64,000 bases of DNA from NCBI GenBank assembly GCA_015143295.1, contig CM026554.1, positions 33,989,531 to 34,053,530 of the forward strand, read 5' to 3'. Source of the stretch: Tetracentron sinense. Lineage: Eukaryota > Streptophyta > Magnoliopsida > Trochodendrales > Trochodendraceae. The first letter of the stretch is position 1, and each line of letters opens with the position of its first letter. A program made the position numbers and the translations under genes. Positions 21,481-31,974 of the stretch are shown one piece after another. The notes beneath the pieces are model-generated. The model was not told where the DNA came from and made no database searches. It was given only the letters and a program-made list of their open reading frames with translations.

Positions 21481-21830
21481 TGACCTTAGAATAATTATGG
21501 CTAACCACCGTTAAAAGGAGGCTCTACAAGCCACCACATGTCCCTTTTAACACCATTAATAGTGGATAATATTCACTCACCCCTAGGGTTTATGCTTCTA
21601 ACCTTGGATTTTAGAAAAAATATATACAAAATTTAACCTTAGGTTGATTATGCTTAACCATAATTAAAAGAGACTCTACAAGCCGTCATGTGTCTCTTTA
21701 ACACTCACTAACCGTGGTTAAGATTCACTCACTCTTAAGGTTATCCATCTAACCTTTTTAGATTTTTCTAAAAATATTAACCTTAGTTCAATTAAGCTTA
21801 ACCCCAATTAAAGGGGGATAAATGGGACAC
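21481..21830. repeat. Two palindromic CACGTGTCCC repeats in tandem
   Basis: The first runs from ACATGTCCCTTTTAACACC near 21536. The second runs from CATGTGTCTCTTTAACACTC near 21690 to GGGACACGTGG near 21828. The second copy is the cleanest in the window, with arms CGTGGTTAAGATTCACTC and TTAAGCTTAACCCC. Confidence 0.65.
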
Positions 21831-22032
21831 GTGGTGCCCTATAGAGGTGCGAGTTCTTTCCAAACCATTAAAAAAATGTGAAAACAACCATTTCATATAA
21901 AAATTAACACCAGTTAACTAATTTTTGGATGGAAGGGTGGATTTGCAAAAGTTTTAAAAGTTAGTGGGCCATAATCACAAAACACAAGGGGTATTTACAA
22001 AGAGTCCTCATCAGAAGCGAATCACAAGTGTC

Positions 22033-22182
22033 TCGTGTCCCTTTTAACTTCTGTTTAACCATGGTTAAAATTAATTAAATTAAAATAAGTATTTTTGTTT
22101 TTTTTTTGTCTAAAAACCATGATGAGATTGCTTAACCCTAAGGGGTTAATTACAGTTGATGGATGGTAAAAAAGGGACTTGG
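22033..22182. repeat. Palindromic CACGTGTCCC repeat, copy
   Basis: It begins CGTGTCCCTTTTAAC, passes through TTAACCATGGTTAA and an AT-rich centre, and ends TAAAAAAGGGACTTGGACCA. The following ATGAGGTCATTGG is also seen beside other copies. Confidence 0.55.
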
Positions 22183-22272
22183 ACCAATGAGGTCATTGGG
22201 ATCAGCTCTAAGTTGACCCGAGTCCGTTTTCCATTTCCCATTTCCCATTAATAAATAGTTGAAAATATAGGG

Positions 22273-22303
<31 letters not shown>

Positions 22304-22483
22304 GCTAAAAATTGGCTTTAAAGATTTGCCCTAATTTAAACACTCCCCTATCCACGGGAAGTTCTCTTCGTATGGACTGTAGGTTTTTGATTTCGAATGA
22401 GGTTTGATCAATTTGGTCATGGGTTGCCGTGTTTGAGAGAAATTGTAGTTGATTAAAGAGCATGACATGTTATGTATGAGCCC

Positions 22484-22776
22484 CATTGATAAGTGCCTTG
22501 ACCAATACTCCTCAAAAGATCGGTCTGATGAGGTGCGGACGTCCTCGGCGGCTCTCACTCTGGGGCGGGGCACTTCTCCAAATTTAATTCCATAGCCCTC
22601 TCTAGGTAGCTCACGACGGCTTTCAATCTGGGGTGGGGCACTTCTCCGGCCTTTTTTCATAGCCCTCCCCAGGTAGCCCTTTCTGTGACTCGAACTCATG
22701 ACGTGGTGTCTGTCTCTGATACCATTGATAAGTGCCTTGACCAATACTTCTCAAAAGATCGGCCTGATGAAGTGTA
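22484..22776 (-). mobile_element. TRIM-like unit with tRNA-iMet primer site
   Basis: A 53-bp direct repeat (TTGATAAGTGCCTTGACCAA and onward, starting near 22485 and 22724) brackets about 185 bp. Immediately inside the right copy, on the minus strand, is TGGTATCAGAGAC, a primer site for initiator Met tRNA. The interior holds a 68-bp tandem duplication (22549, 22617). This is the layout of a terminal-repeat retrotransposon in miniature, but the repeats lack clear TG...CA ends, so the call is tentative. Confidence 0.4.
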
Positions 22777-22779
22777 GAA

Positions 22780-23387
22780 GATCAATTTACTTATTAAAGG
22801 CACGTAACACCCATCATGCTATTGAGTTCTTGTCCTATTTCTGGTTTTCATTGTCAGGGAGTCCACTAAGAAGAAGATAGTCTTCCTCTCTTGCAGCTTC
22901 CCCGAATTGAACCACCCTTTTCTTTATTTGGTTTAATCTGATATGCATATCCCTATGAGGATAGCTGCTAATCTCCTTGAAGCTGCTCTGCGGATTCAGA
23001 AGCAATCGTCTTCTCAAAACAAAAGAACACTAAAAGCTTGGGTTTTGGGTTCTTGGGGTCGATCTTGAAGAAGGTATCTCTTCGTAAACGGAATTGAAAG
23101 CGTGAAATCAAAAGGGACGAGATTACATTCGTGGTATGGACTCTCATAGTAATTTCTTCTTAAATTTATTTGCTTATTATTTACAAAGATTGCCATTAAT
23201 GAAATTTCTAAATGGCCATACTATCCCTAAGAACCACTATAAAAATTAGTTTTAAACTTCTCTCTATTTATTAATATAATGTTTACTTTATCAACAATAA
23301 AATAATGTGAAGGGTCATTATGTCTATATAAAGTTTAGGTTACTCCTTATACTTTTATTAGTAGAATGATATATATATTTTAATACT
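22780..23387. other. Right part of the 3.5-kb insertion, nothing recognised
   Basis: Short frames exist on both strands without domains. The last 60 bases repeat a CTCCTTATACTTTTATTAG motif also seen at 21369. Confidence 0.35.
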
Positions 23388-23429
23388 AACATCACTTGTT
23401 CTTCAAAATATATACATATATAAGAAAAA

Positions 23430-23624
23430 GGGAAGTGATAAAAAACTTTGGATAGTATGTACTATCGAGAATTGTGCCATCTGATTTAAAATCTAACGGT
23501 ACCAAATATAAAGTGAGGTCCACCATTAAATGCTTTCAAGTCTTGGGGCCGTTATATTTTAAATCAGACGGACGGTCCAACTCTCTAGATGGTTTTTTTT
23601 TTTCCTTTTTTCTAATCACTTTTC
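23430..23624. mobile_element. Mutator-type MITE, copy 3, with a known empty site
   Basis: The ends are GGGAAGTGATAAAAAAC and (reverse) AGAAAAGTGATTAGAAAAA. A perfect 9-bp duplication, TAAGAAAAA, lies at 23421-23429 and 23625-23633. In block B the same flanking sequence carries one TAAGAAAAA at 62539-62547 with nothing inserted. This is direct evidence for the element's ends and for its mobility. Confidence 0.92.
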
Positions 23625-23699
23625 TAAGAAAAAACTGCAATAATGCTAATGGAACTTAATCCAATCAATCACAATGAGTAAAGTCTTAATAAGAGAGAA

Positions 23700-24381
23700 G
23701 AAAATAATGAGATGCGACCCAAATAAATTAATATATTTATTTAGTTTCCTAAAGGAACAGAAGTGAAAGGGTGTTAAAATGACTTAGTGTACCTGGCAGC
23801 TTGTGGTGTACTCTACAAGTTTCCATGTAGAGGCCTCCACAAAGGATCCCGAGTCAATATTTTGAAAGATTCCTCGTACCAAACGGTTCTTTCTAAATTA
23901 TAATTAAACTATAACTTTTAAAATTAATAAAGTTGTAGTAAAGTTAGTATTCTAAGAATGCAAGGGTTTTACAGCTTTTCAACTAAAATCTCTTGGGCTC
24001 CTTCTTTTGATGGAACTTTTAAGATGTAGAACTTTCATTGTTTCATGCCTAGTTTTACTTAATGTCTAAAACTATTTTATTTCATAAAATGCAAAAGTTC
24101 AACAAATAAGGAACTTTTAAGTTCTACCAAACAATTTGGATTTTTTAAGTTCCATAAATATAGAACTTCTAATTGAATTGAACCCAAGAAACCTAAGATA
24201 CCATTGTCTAAAAGAGTTAGAAATTCTCTCCCCTCTCCTATCAGACTTTTGCCTCTTGTTCCAAAATATTAATGCTCCGGACTTTTAAAATTTCCACTAA
24301 AAGAACAGAGCCTTAAAACTCAATCCGCAATCCCTTTTCTTTTACTAGAGGGAAAGTGTGAAAGAGAGAGGTTTGAAGGGG
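23700..24381. other. Upstream region of the F-box gene
   Basis: This is AT-rich and presumably contains the promoter. I cannot fix a TATA box with confidence. No repeats are recognised. Confidence 0.35.
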
Positions 24382-25317
24382 ATGAAGGAGATGGCTTGTC
24401 TCCCTCATGATCTCATGATTATGATACTATCTAGACTTTCAGTGAAGACACTTTCCAAGTCTAGGTGCGTATGCAAGCTATGGCTTCAGTTAATCTCCGA
24501 CCCTCATCTCCTCCACTTGCATTCTCATCGATCTAAACAGAACCCTCTTCTTTGTTTCACATCAGTTCCCAATCTCGACACTCTTCACATATCCTGTGTG
24601 GACATGGAGGGAAAGGTGATTCATAGATTCGAGGAGGAAAGGGTTAGAGGTCTCATGGAAATGTTCCCATCTCGCTTCGAACTGACTTGTGTCCAAGTAG
24701 GCTTTAGTATCTACGTGTGTAATCCCACTACACTGGAATTTATAACTCTACCAGAAGCTCCACTTTCAAAATGTAATTTCCACATATCTGTTGGTTTTGG
24801 CCATATTTCCTCTACTAAAGAATATAAAGTGGTTCGGATATTTTGTCTTCACTGGGAATCCCCACCATCTGATATAGGATGTGAGGTCTTGGACTTGGGT
24901 TCCAGCTCTTGGAGAGCAGTTAAGGATCCCCATTCGATGTTAATACCTCTCGTCCAGCATTCGTGGATCGAGCTGACGATTGAACGTGAAGGTATTTATG
25001 CAATATTGGCATTCGATATTGTGACCAAAGAATTCGGAGTAGTTCCTTATCCTGAAGGTTGTAGCGATCCTAGAAAGATTAATGAGTATTCTGGTTTGGT
25101 GGAGTTGGGAGGGTTACTATGCCTTGCAGTGGCTGTACGTGGAAAAATGGATATATGGATGTTGAAGGATTACAAGAATCATGTATGGGTAAAAGAATAC
25201 AGCATTAATCTGAATAAAATGGATCCTTACGATGTGAAGCCTTGGGATTTCACCGCAAGAGATATTCGGGAGGGGAAAATCTTGATTGAATCCTATGAAG
25301 TTGGGTTCGATTACTAG
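24382..25317 (+). CDS. F-box protein with FBA-type C-terminal region, probably truncated
   Basis: It encodes 311 residues in one exon from ATG 24382; a second ATG at 24391 is equally possible. The frame is open further upstream but has no ATG there. Residues about 6-47 form an F-box: LPHDLMIMILSRLSVKTLSK then RCVCKLW and LISDPHL. Such domains bind SKP1 in SCF ubiquitin ligases, while the rest selects substrates. From about residue 112 the F-box-associated pattern follows: YVCNPTTLEFITLP, then GFGHISSTKEYKVVR, then a Trp-containing beta-repeat and ILAFDIVTKEF. The usual SCNGLLCL-like strand before VCNPTT is not recognisable. A TAG at 25315 ends the protein, yet the same frame stays open for 42 more codons to TGA at 25446 with a family-like tail (YVESFHSL). 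The gene may therefore be a mildly truncated allele or a young pseudogene. The substrate is unknown. Confidence 0.75.
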   Translation: MKEMACLPHDLMIMILSRLSVKTLSKSRCVCKLWLQLISDPHLLHLHSHRSKQNPLLCFTSVPNLDTLHISCVDMEGKVIHRFEEERVRGLMEMFPSRFELTCVQVGFSIYVCNPTTLEFITLPEAPLSKCNFHISVGFGHISSTKEYKVVRIFCLHWESPPSDIGCEVLDLGSSSWRAVKDPHSMLIPLVQHSWIELTIEREGIYAILAFDIVTKEFGVVPYPEGCSDPRKINEYSGLVELGGLLCLAVAVRGKMDIWMLKDYKNHVWVKEYSINLNKMDPYDVKPWDFTARDIREGKILIESYEVGFDY

Positions 25318-25446
25318 GATCTAGGAAGCAAAAGTTTCAAGAGAATTGAGATTGCGAAGATGATTAAATTGCCTCAGTTTAGTTTTTATGTGGAGAGTTT
25401 CCACTCTTTAAAAAGTATGATCAAGCCCCAAGGTATTGCTATTTGA
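25318..25446 (+). pseudogene. Separated C-terminal tail of the F-box frame
   Basis: It is in frame with the F-box CDS after its TAG. It encodes 42 residues starting DLGSKSFKRIEI and including FYVESFHSL, which matches the end of many FBA proteins, then TGA. The TAG could be a point change of a Tyr codon (GFDY-Y-DLGS). Confidence 0.6.
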
Positions 25447-26406
25447 TCAAAACTAGAGAGATAATTGTTCCATTTTAATTTTGAGTAATCTTTGAATCTA
25501 TAAAGTCCCTCTTCTTTTTTTAATTATAATTTCAGTTCAATTTCTTGCTTTAATCAAATTTTAGAATACTGGAGTTACTGAAACGGCATTAGATTTGAAT
25601 GGGTGTACTTTTCACATATAGACTCGTCAGTTATGGTGTTTGTCCTCTTGATCTTGAGTACCATAGACAATCCAAAATGCAATGCGAACTTATTTATGCT
25701 ATGAGCAATTTTGGTTATTCAAATTTTAAATTGTACACCTAACCCTACTGTCTCTGAGAAATATTCATATTGATGAATGCTAATATTGCATGCATTGGAA
25801 ACCCTTAACTATTCCCTCCTGAGTCCTGACTGCATAATACTGTTTTATAGTTCTGTATTCAACTCAGGATCAAATCAACAGGAAGTTTCTCCTATCTGCA
25901 AGTTTTGGAATTAATACATTTTTTTTTGTCAATAGCATCTCTCATTCTATGTTTTCTAAAGATTTAGACATGACATTGTTGAACAGAAGCTCCCCTCTCG
26001 GGATCTCCAAGCATTATTTTTATTTTTATAAAAGAAGGTGTCACTATGAGGCTCATGAAATATGCAAACCTCATGTCATCATTCTTAATTTCTAGACTAG
26101 ATATGATGGTTAAGTAAAATGCCAATATTTCTACAAACTTAGTTCAAATGGAAGGGATGAAGAAAGTACAAATTTTAAAATGAGAATTAATAACCAGATT
26201 CAAAACTTTAATGGGATAGACAAAGTTCAAAATCAGAATTATAACCTGTTTTACACTTGATTGATAAAATAATGTATGGAAGATGCACTAAAATGTGATT
26301 AGAAAATAAACACAATCAAAAACATTTTCTCTACCTGTGGTGCAGTCTAGATTATCAAGTGTTGCATATAGAGAATCAAAAACACTTTCATGACATAGAT
26401 GGCATT
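25447..26406. other. Intergenic, nothing recognised
   Basis: This holds the 3' untranslated region of the F-box gene plus AT-rich DNA without a supported feature. It ends at the GCATT duplication of the solo LTR. Confidence 0.4.
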
Positions 26407-27602
26407 TGTAGAACCCTGGATCTTGCTTTCATAGCCTGTGAATAGTGTTGTGAATAGTGTGTGAATAGTGTCTGTGGACAGTGTATGTAAGGCCAAGGTC
26501 TTCCATATGAACTTGGTGTTGGTTAAATGGGAATGAGGTATTTCATTTTAAATGAGTATTATGGTACTGATTTTTGGCGTGTGAAACATAAGGTATGCCG
26601 TATGTGTGTTTGGGAACCAAACACAAGAGTATAAAATACTCTAAGTGTCAAGAGGGTGGATGTCTTACCATAACCTCAACTTGAGAGAGCTCTAGTTTGC
26701 TCATAGATGATCGGAATCGAGTGATTCTTAAACCATTAGAAATATATTGAAACCTTCTTCAAGGTTCATGTTTATCATTTTTCTAGATTTGGAGTAGATG
26801 TTAAGTGAAAAGTGAGTTTTCCGAAAGTGGGTCTGCTGCAAATTCAGCAGTCAGGTTGGACCAATGCACTTATAGGCTCATTTAGACCCTTAGAAGCTCA
26901 GAAATGGGATTTGTATAAAACATGAAAGTTGTTCCCCTTTGAATGGAGAATCCAACCCAATTTGAATAGTCAAAATCTGATCAACGAATCCAAAGTTATG
27001 GCCGAAACGCCAAGGCAGACAAACAGGGTAGGCAACCGGTCCACCCCTCAACTCCCGGTCAATAGCGGGAGGTAAGCGGTCGACCCCTCCACTAAGGGTC
27101 GATCGGTCATGACCAGGGGTCGACCCCTCTCACACTAAAATGCATGGGGATCATTTTCAGATCCCCCAAGCACCACCAGTCGACCGGTGGACACCACAGG
27201 TCAACCCCTCCTTCCATTTTGTGCTGAAACCGACCTTGGGGATATTTGTGAAGGTGTTATGGGTCTTTTGGCAACCTTTTGCCTATATATATGAACCCAT
27301 TTCGTAGTCAAGGGTTACAAGAACCCTAAGAAGAGTTTCTAAGAGATTTTTGAGTAAGAAAAGAGTGAAAGCAAGGGGCTTTGCTAAGGGAGTTGTCAAA
27401 GCTAAAGGTGAAGCTTGTATTGCTTCTAGAGGTTCGATCTTCACTTCCTTAAGCTTCTAAAGCTTGGAATTGATTCAAGAAGCTTTCTCAAAGCTTTCTC
27501 TCATTTCCAAGGAGTATTCTAAAGCACTTAGACCGTAGGGATCTGGTCTTGTAAGGTAGCTACCCTCTACAAACTATCCTTGTTGTGATTTAATTATTGA
27601 AA
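26407..27602 (+). mobile_element. Solo LTR (Ty3/gypsy type), left part
   Basis: It begins TGTAGAACCCTGGATC. A 5-bp duplication, GCATT, lies at 26402-26406 and again at 35454-35458, right after the end of the second part. Together the two parts make one LTR of about 3.03 kb interrupted by a CACTA element. A GTGAATAGTG microrepeat lies at 26437-26470. The LTR start and the GGGGCGTG end point to a Tekay-like gypsy element. No second LTR or coding region is present, so it is a solo LTR. Confidence 0.8.
27283..27293 (+). promoter_or_regulatory. TATA box of the solo LTR
   Basis: CTATATATATG sits about 880 bases into the LTR and is followed by sequence free of long T runs, as expected for the U3/R border. 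The role is inferred from position only. Confidence 0.35.
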
Positions 27603-27639
27603 CACTACAAAAAAATAGGGCTTTAGTGGCAATTTTTTA

Positions 27640-27860
27640 ACGGCGTTTAATAAAAAATGCTTCGAAAGGCATTAAAACACGGCGTTTCTAAATAAATGCC
27701 GCTGATTAGGTGACGGGAAGATTTTTTTACGGCGTTTTATAAAAAAATGCCGTTATTGGAGAATCTATGACGGCGTTTTTAAAAGAAATGCCGCGGAAGA
27801 CTTGCCGAAAATCTGTTAGTGAAGGGCCTTTTATGGCGTTTTTAAGAAAATGCCGTGAAA
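27640..27860. repeat. Left subterminal repeat array of the CACTA element
   Basis: Five ACGGCGTTT...AAATGCCG hairpin-like units occur at roughly 27640, 27680, 27730, 27770 and 27835. They are the likely transposase-binding sites. Confidence 0.8.
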
Positions 27861-27937
27861 AGCCTCGTATTTGGGGTTTTAGGTCCCGAGCCTTTCCCTC
27901 CTCTCTTTCCCTCCATTTTTTCCCTTCCTCTCTACTT

Positions 27938-28072
27938 CGGCTCCCCTGCTCCGTGCTCCAAGCTCCGGCCACCTTCTCCGGCTCCCTTGCATCGTGTTCC
28001 AAGCTCCGGCCACCTTCTCCGGCTCCCCTGCTCCGTGCTCCAAGCTCCGGTCACCTTCTCCGGCCATGCTCC
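27938..28072. repeat. 41-bp GC-rich minisatellite
   Basis: Units beginning CTCCAAGCTCCGGCCACC start at 27956, 27997 and 28038, preceded and followed by partial copies. Frames on both strands read through it only because the unit lacks stops. Confidence 0.9.
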
Positions 28073-28149
28073 GCCTTCGGCTCGTTTAGTTTTCAGAAAA
28101 AAAAAAAAAAAAAACAACAACAACAACAAAGGGTTTTGGTTGATATAAG

Positions 28150-28860
28150 ATTCCTTTTGCTCTTTCTGTGACATTTTCAGCGTTTTTGCGGAGAGTGAGA
28201 GAGAGAAGGGCGGTTTGCTCTGGTTCTCTTCCCTTGAAAGCGAAGGAGAAAGGCGTGGTCACCCTAAATCTCCTTTACTTTCCTTATCTTTTCATCTCTA
28301 CGAACAAGGTAAGCTGCGATCTTCATCTCTCCATCTGCTTTATTTCCATTTTGTTCGATCTTATTACAGTTAGTTTGGATTCTACATATCTGATTTTCTT
28401 TTCATTTGAATATCTCGATGTAGATCTCTCTCTCTCTTTTACCTCAAAAGAACATGTAGAAATTGTAAAGATTCAATAAATAGTTATTTTTAATCGCGAA
28501 TCACACATTTTTGATAAAAGAAATGTGGTGATCTTTTTAAGATTCTAACGGATCCGTAGGTTTGATTGCCAAAAGTGAGTCAGGGTTAGTTTTATTTGGG
28601 TTTATACGGCCCCGATCTAGGGTTTTGCTGCATGTAATTACCCTGATTGTGAGACTAGAGGTTCGATCTAGAGGAAGGTCTCTGAAATCCTTCTCTGGTG
28701 GACGATCTTCAGGTAAAAACTCTCATGCTCTCGCATGTCTCTCTGATCGCTATCTCATCTGTCCTATGCGATGGATCTTCAAGAGTTTTCTTCTTTAGGT
28801 TTTTTTGAAGATTGTGATCTCCATGTCCTATGTATGATCTGTGGTTTTGCTGCATGTAAT
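28150..28860 (+). other. Captured 5'-UTR/intron-like segment inside the CACTA element
   Basis: A purine-rich leader (GAGAGTGAGAGAGAGAAGGG) is followed by pyrimidine-rich sequence and a donor-like AACAAG-GTAAGC at 28309-28315. A second donor-like TCTTCAG-GTAAAAAC is near 28712. It looks like leader exons of a plant gene, but I recognise no protein. Confidence 0.3.
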
Positions 28861-29599
28861 GAAAATGACAATAAAAGGGGTTTTTCTATTTGAGTGATAA
28901 TTGGGACTGTGTTGAGTGTGGTATGAAGCTCTTTTGACATATGTATGCATCAGATGCTACTGCTTTCACTTTTTTTTGGATAGGTATGTGTGATGGTTTC
29001 GAACCCAGTTCATGGTTTCAACACCTGAAGACTTTACCAACTTAGCAAGTTGGAGGTAGTAGTTCTATTACTAAAATAGATACTTAGTTAAAATTACCTC
29101 AATAAAAAGGAGAAGCACGTTTTTCAACAATCTACGATAATCAGGCTTTGAAATCCATCTTTCTCCGGTTCCTGATTAGTAACCTGAGCAAGGTATATAA
29201 TCCCTTTTAATCTTCCCTATATTCTTCTCTTCTTGTTTGTTGTTTCCTTTCAGTTTACTTAGCTGAGCACAAGGGTCTTAAATGGAAAATCTGGTGGAGG
29301 TGGATGATACTTTGACGAATTTGTGTCTATTATCAACTTTTTATAACCAGTAAAAGGAATTTTTGTGGGATTGTTTCTTGAATCTCTATGTTTAATGATT
29401 TGGGGGGATGTGGGTTTGGGATTCTGAATTTTAATGGGATTTGAAGTAATCGAAGCATGTTTTGAGTTTGGAATATTGTGTAATAAATGTTTTTAGAGTA
29501 CCCCATGAACTTTGTGCGCATGCAAGAAAGAAAGAGAACTGTGTGCGCATGCAAGAAAGAAAAAGGTGGTTTAGGGACTTAGCTTACAAGTTTAGAATT

Positions 29600-29774
29600 T
29601 TTTTTTTAATCTTGTAAGTATGATTCGAATAAGTTGTGAATGATTCGCCTCGATTAAAAAATTCAATAATATTTCAGTATCTTTGATTAATACAGATGAA
29701 TTATATGGATAACGAATTGTAGGTATTATTTGAATTATATAATTCGCGATTAATGCACAAATTTACTAACTATG
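29600..29774. mobile_element. Fragment related to the 46.5-kb hAT element
   Basis: The right end, reversed, reads CATAGTTAGTAAATTTGTG. The body, with TTTGATTAATACAGATGAA and AATTCGCG, matches 47150-47310. The left end and target duplication are not visible. Confidence 0.5.
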
Positions 29775-30294
29775 CTCAAAACTAACGCTACAGGGGAAAA
29801 AAGTAAAGTTAGGGAGAAAAAAAAAAGTAGCTTATTGTTGCACACCACTTGCAGACGCAGCAGACCACATGGATAATCAATTTTGGAGGACATTTTAGAA
29901 CCTTTCTTCAAGATTTCTTCATTTGCAGATTTTAGACTTTTAGAACATCTCTTTTTTCGGTAGCTAATAGTAAGAGGATAACCCCAACATGATTGGTTAA
30001 CGGCTAGCAACTTGCAATGGTCAAGATCATCCATAAGAGGTCCAGATCAATAGATATTTTGTAGTGAGTGGAGAACAAAAGCATACAATATGGTAATACG
30101 GTATTCCTTACAATAAACCCCATTTGACATAAACGAATAATCTTCAGGAGGGAATGATGGTTTCTTCCAGTCCTTCCTTGCAAGTATTCGACCGTTGGCG
30201 AGTAAGGTTGGACAATTTAATTTCTCTTAAACTTAAAAATATTTATTTCAAGCATAAATATTTATGTATGGATCATCTTAATTCAAAAGTGCAA

Positions 30295-30438
30295 TCACAC
30301 TCCAAGGTTCTTTCGGATTCTTGCGAGGTCTTGACCGTTAATTTGGAATGCATTCTTCACTACATCATCAGGAAGGGGTAGTTTGGAAGCGAAAGTAGCG
30401 AGTGCAGAGATCTGTGTACCAGGGTTTTGACTGCTGAG
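30295..30438 (-). pseudogene. Possible 11S-globulin-like C-terminal fragment
   Basis: The minus-strand frame ends NPGTQISALATFASKLPLPD then DVVKNAFQINGQDLARIRKN. This resembles the C-terminal helix region of legumin-type cupins (pattern A-G-x-S-x-x-x-x-LP-x-x-V-x-x-AFQI-x-x-x-x-x-x-x-x-K-x-N). The upstream beta-barrel is missing. It lies next to, and opposite, the malate dehydrogenase exon. The identification is tentative. Confidence 0.3.
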
Positions 30439-30628
30439 GCCTGATATATAGCTAGTGCTGGGGAAGATGAATCGAGATTGAAGAGACAATGGATCATTCC
30501 TTTTGGGAAGCCAAAAGGCTGCCTCTTTATTTATGATTAATAGTCGAAGCAATTCTGTTTTGCATTTCTCTTTTTTGCTGTTTAGATGATATGGATTTCT
30601 TTCTTTCTATTTGAATTGATGGAATCAG

Positions 30629-30763
30629 GCGGTGGTTAATATGATAAGCAACCTGGTAAATTCGACTGTGCCGATTGCTGTTGAGATTTTCAAGAAGGCA
30701 GGGACCTATGATGAGAAGAAGCTGTTTGGTGTGACTACACTTGATGTGGTTCGAGCTAAAACT
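30629..30763 (+). pseudogene. Captured exon of mitochondrial-type malate dehydrogenase
   Basis: Forty-five open codons read [20 protein letters not shown], then [20 protein letters not shown], then VRAKT. This is the highly conserved central segment of NAD-dependent organellar malate dehydrogenase, which oxidises malate to oxaloacetate. The segment covers the NMISNPVNSTVPI stretch (here Pro to Leu) and [10 protein letters not shown]. It is preceded by an intron-like TTTGAATTGATGGAATCAG acceptor at 30610-30628. After AKT the similarity stops. No other exon, start codon or catalytic His region is present, so it cannot make an enzyme. Its position inside the CACTA element indicates capture of a host gene piece. 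Confidence 0.85.
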
Positions 30764-31552
30764 TCCTTTCAATCTTCTTCCTGCACTTCATTTCTAGTTT
30801 TGTTAATTAAGCACCCAAGTACTTTTAGACTTGTTTAATTGTTTATTATGAACTCGGGCTTTATATAGTTGTTGATTTCTTGGTATTGATCGTCCATTGT
30901 CTTGTGTTGAGCTTGAATTTGCGGCAAACAACTCCTTTAATTATTTGCTATTTTATGTGCAATATTTCTATCCAAACCCAATTAACTCATGTAATTTATC
31001 TAATGGACTAATACATCTTGCATCATTGAAAGTGAATCTCATTCTGCCATAAGAGGACCAGTGAAGGAAGCACCAGAGATATGTATGCTCTTCCAACAAT
31101 GCCAATGCCTTCATATTCATCCTTTCTTACAGTATGCTTAACATTCGCAAATTGGCCCTAGAAGCAACTCTAAGCGTTCCGCTATCAACCTTATCAGTGG
31201 GTAAATTTGGAGGACATTTTCTCTAGCATCTTAAAATTTTCTCATACAGTAAGAATTCAATTTATTTACAAATTTAAAAATAAAATGGTATAAATACCTA
31301 AAAGTGTGTACATTTGGATATAAACAATATACATTTCAAATAGGTGAATATCCCATCTAGGGGAAAAGTATAAAAGGAAAGCTTGTCCTTTGGTAGAAGA
31401 CAGTAGTCCAGGCCAATGTAGGAGAGTTAGGTATAAACAAGGTGTAGAAGCAATCTACCCATGTTCTCCCACATGAGCCACCACACTGACAGAGTAGAGG
31501 AGATCTCCTATGCCAAATTCCAACTTTCCAACCTAATTTAATTGTACACACC

Positions 31553-31690
31553 ATAGGCCTGTCCTAGTTGTTTTGTCTCCCTTTGGGGAGGTGTGACTTG
31601 AGTTCGAGTCTTAGTGAGACTGTTGAGCGCCACTGACAGAGCAGAGGAGATCTCCTCCTTGTCCCCACTTAGCTTTGGTGGAGTTGTGTT
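31553..31690 (+). mobile_element. SINE-like unit inside the CACTA element
   Basis: A B-box motif GAGTTCGAGTC lies at 31610-31620 with a possible A box TAGTTGTTTTG about 35 bases upstream, the spacing of tRNA-derived SINEs. No A tail is clear. Confidence 0.4.
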
Positions 31691-31974
31691 GAAATGATGA
31701 GAGCCCCAGATATTCCAAGGTTTTGACTGTATATTTTTCTGAAAGATTTGCCATTATTATCACAATAGTGTTCTTATGATTCCCTTGGCTTTAGCAATCA
31801 ATTCTACCATATTTTGTCATTAGTATTAGGTGGAACTCATGTCTGCCCCATGAGTTCTTTTCATTCTCTTATCATGCAGTTTTTTCTTATATATATTTTT
31901 TAAACTCCGTTAATTTTTGGACGATATCAAGAACTTGATTTCTATAACCTCTGGAATAACTTCACAGGGAAAAA

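Larger units (their letters stand above)
19875..23387. mobile_element. 3.5-kb insertion in block A, 10-bp target duplication
   Basis: The direct repeat AACATCACTT flanks it (19865-19874 and 23388-23397). Block B has one AACAACACTT at 62510-62519 and nothing between. The left end carries TACTAGTAAAGGTGCACGTG then CTTTGCACG. The right end, reversed, has TCTACTAATAAAAGTATAAG, so the two ends share ACTARTAAARGT. A 9-10-bp duplication suggests a Mutator-type element, but the inverted ends are weak. It carries no transposase; inside are an LTR fragment, a 120-bp tandem array, palindromic repeats and a TRIM-like unit. Confidence 0.7.

Noticed and set aside
22700..22730. tRNA gene or SINE suggested by TGGTATCAGAG and GAGTTCGAGTC
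   Set aside because: No cloverleaf can be folded. The motif position next to a direct repeat fits a primer binding site better.
24358..24381. GTG start for the F-box protein
   Set aside because: Plant nuclear genes start at ATG. The first in-frame ATG is at 24382.
27767..28174. Several overlapping ORFs rich in Pro/Ser or Glu/Gly
   Set aside because: They are created by the 41-bp minisatellite and its flanks on both strands.
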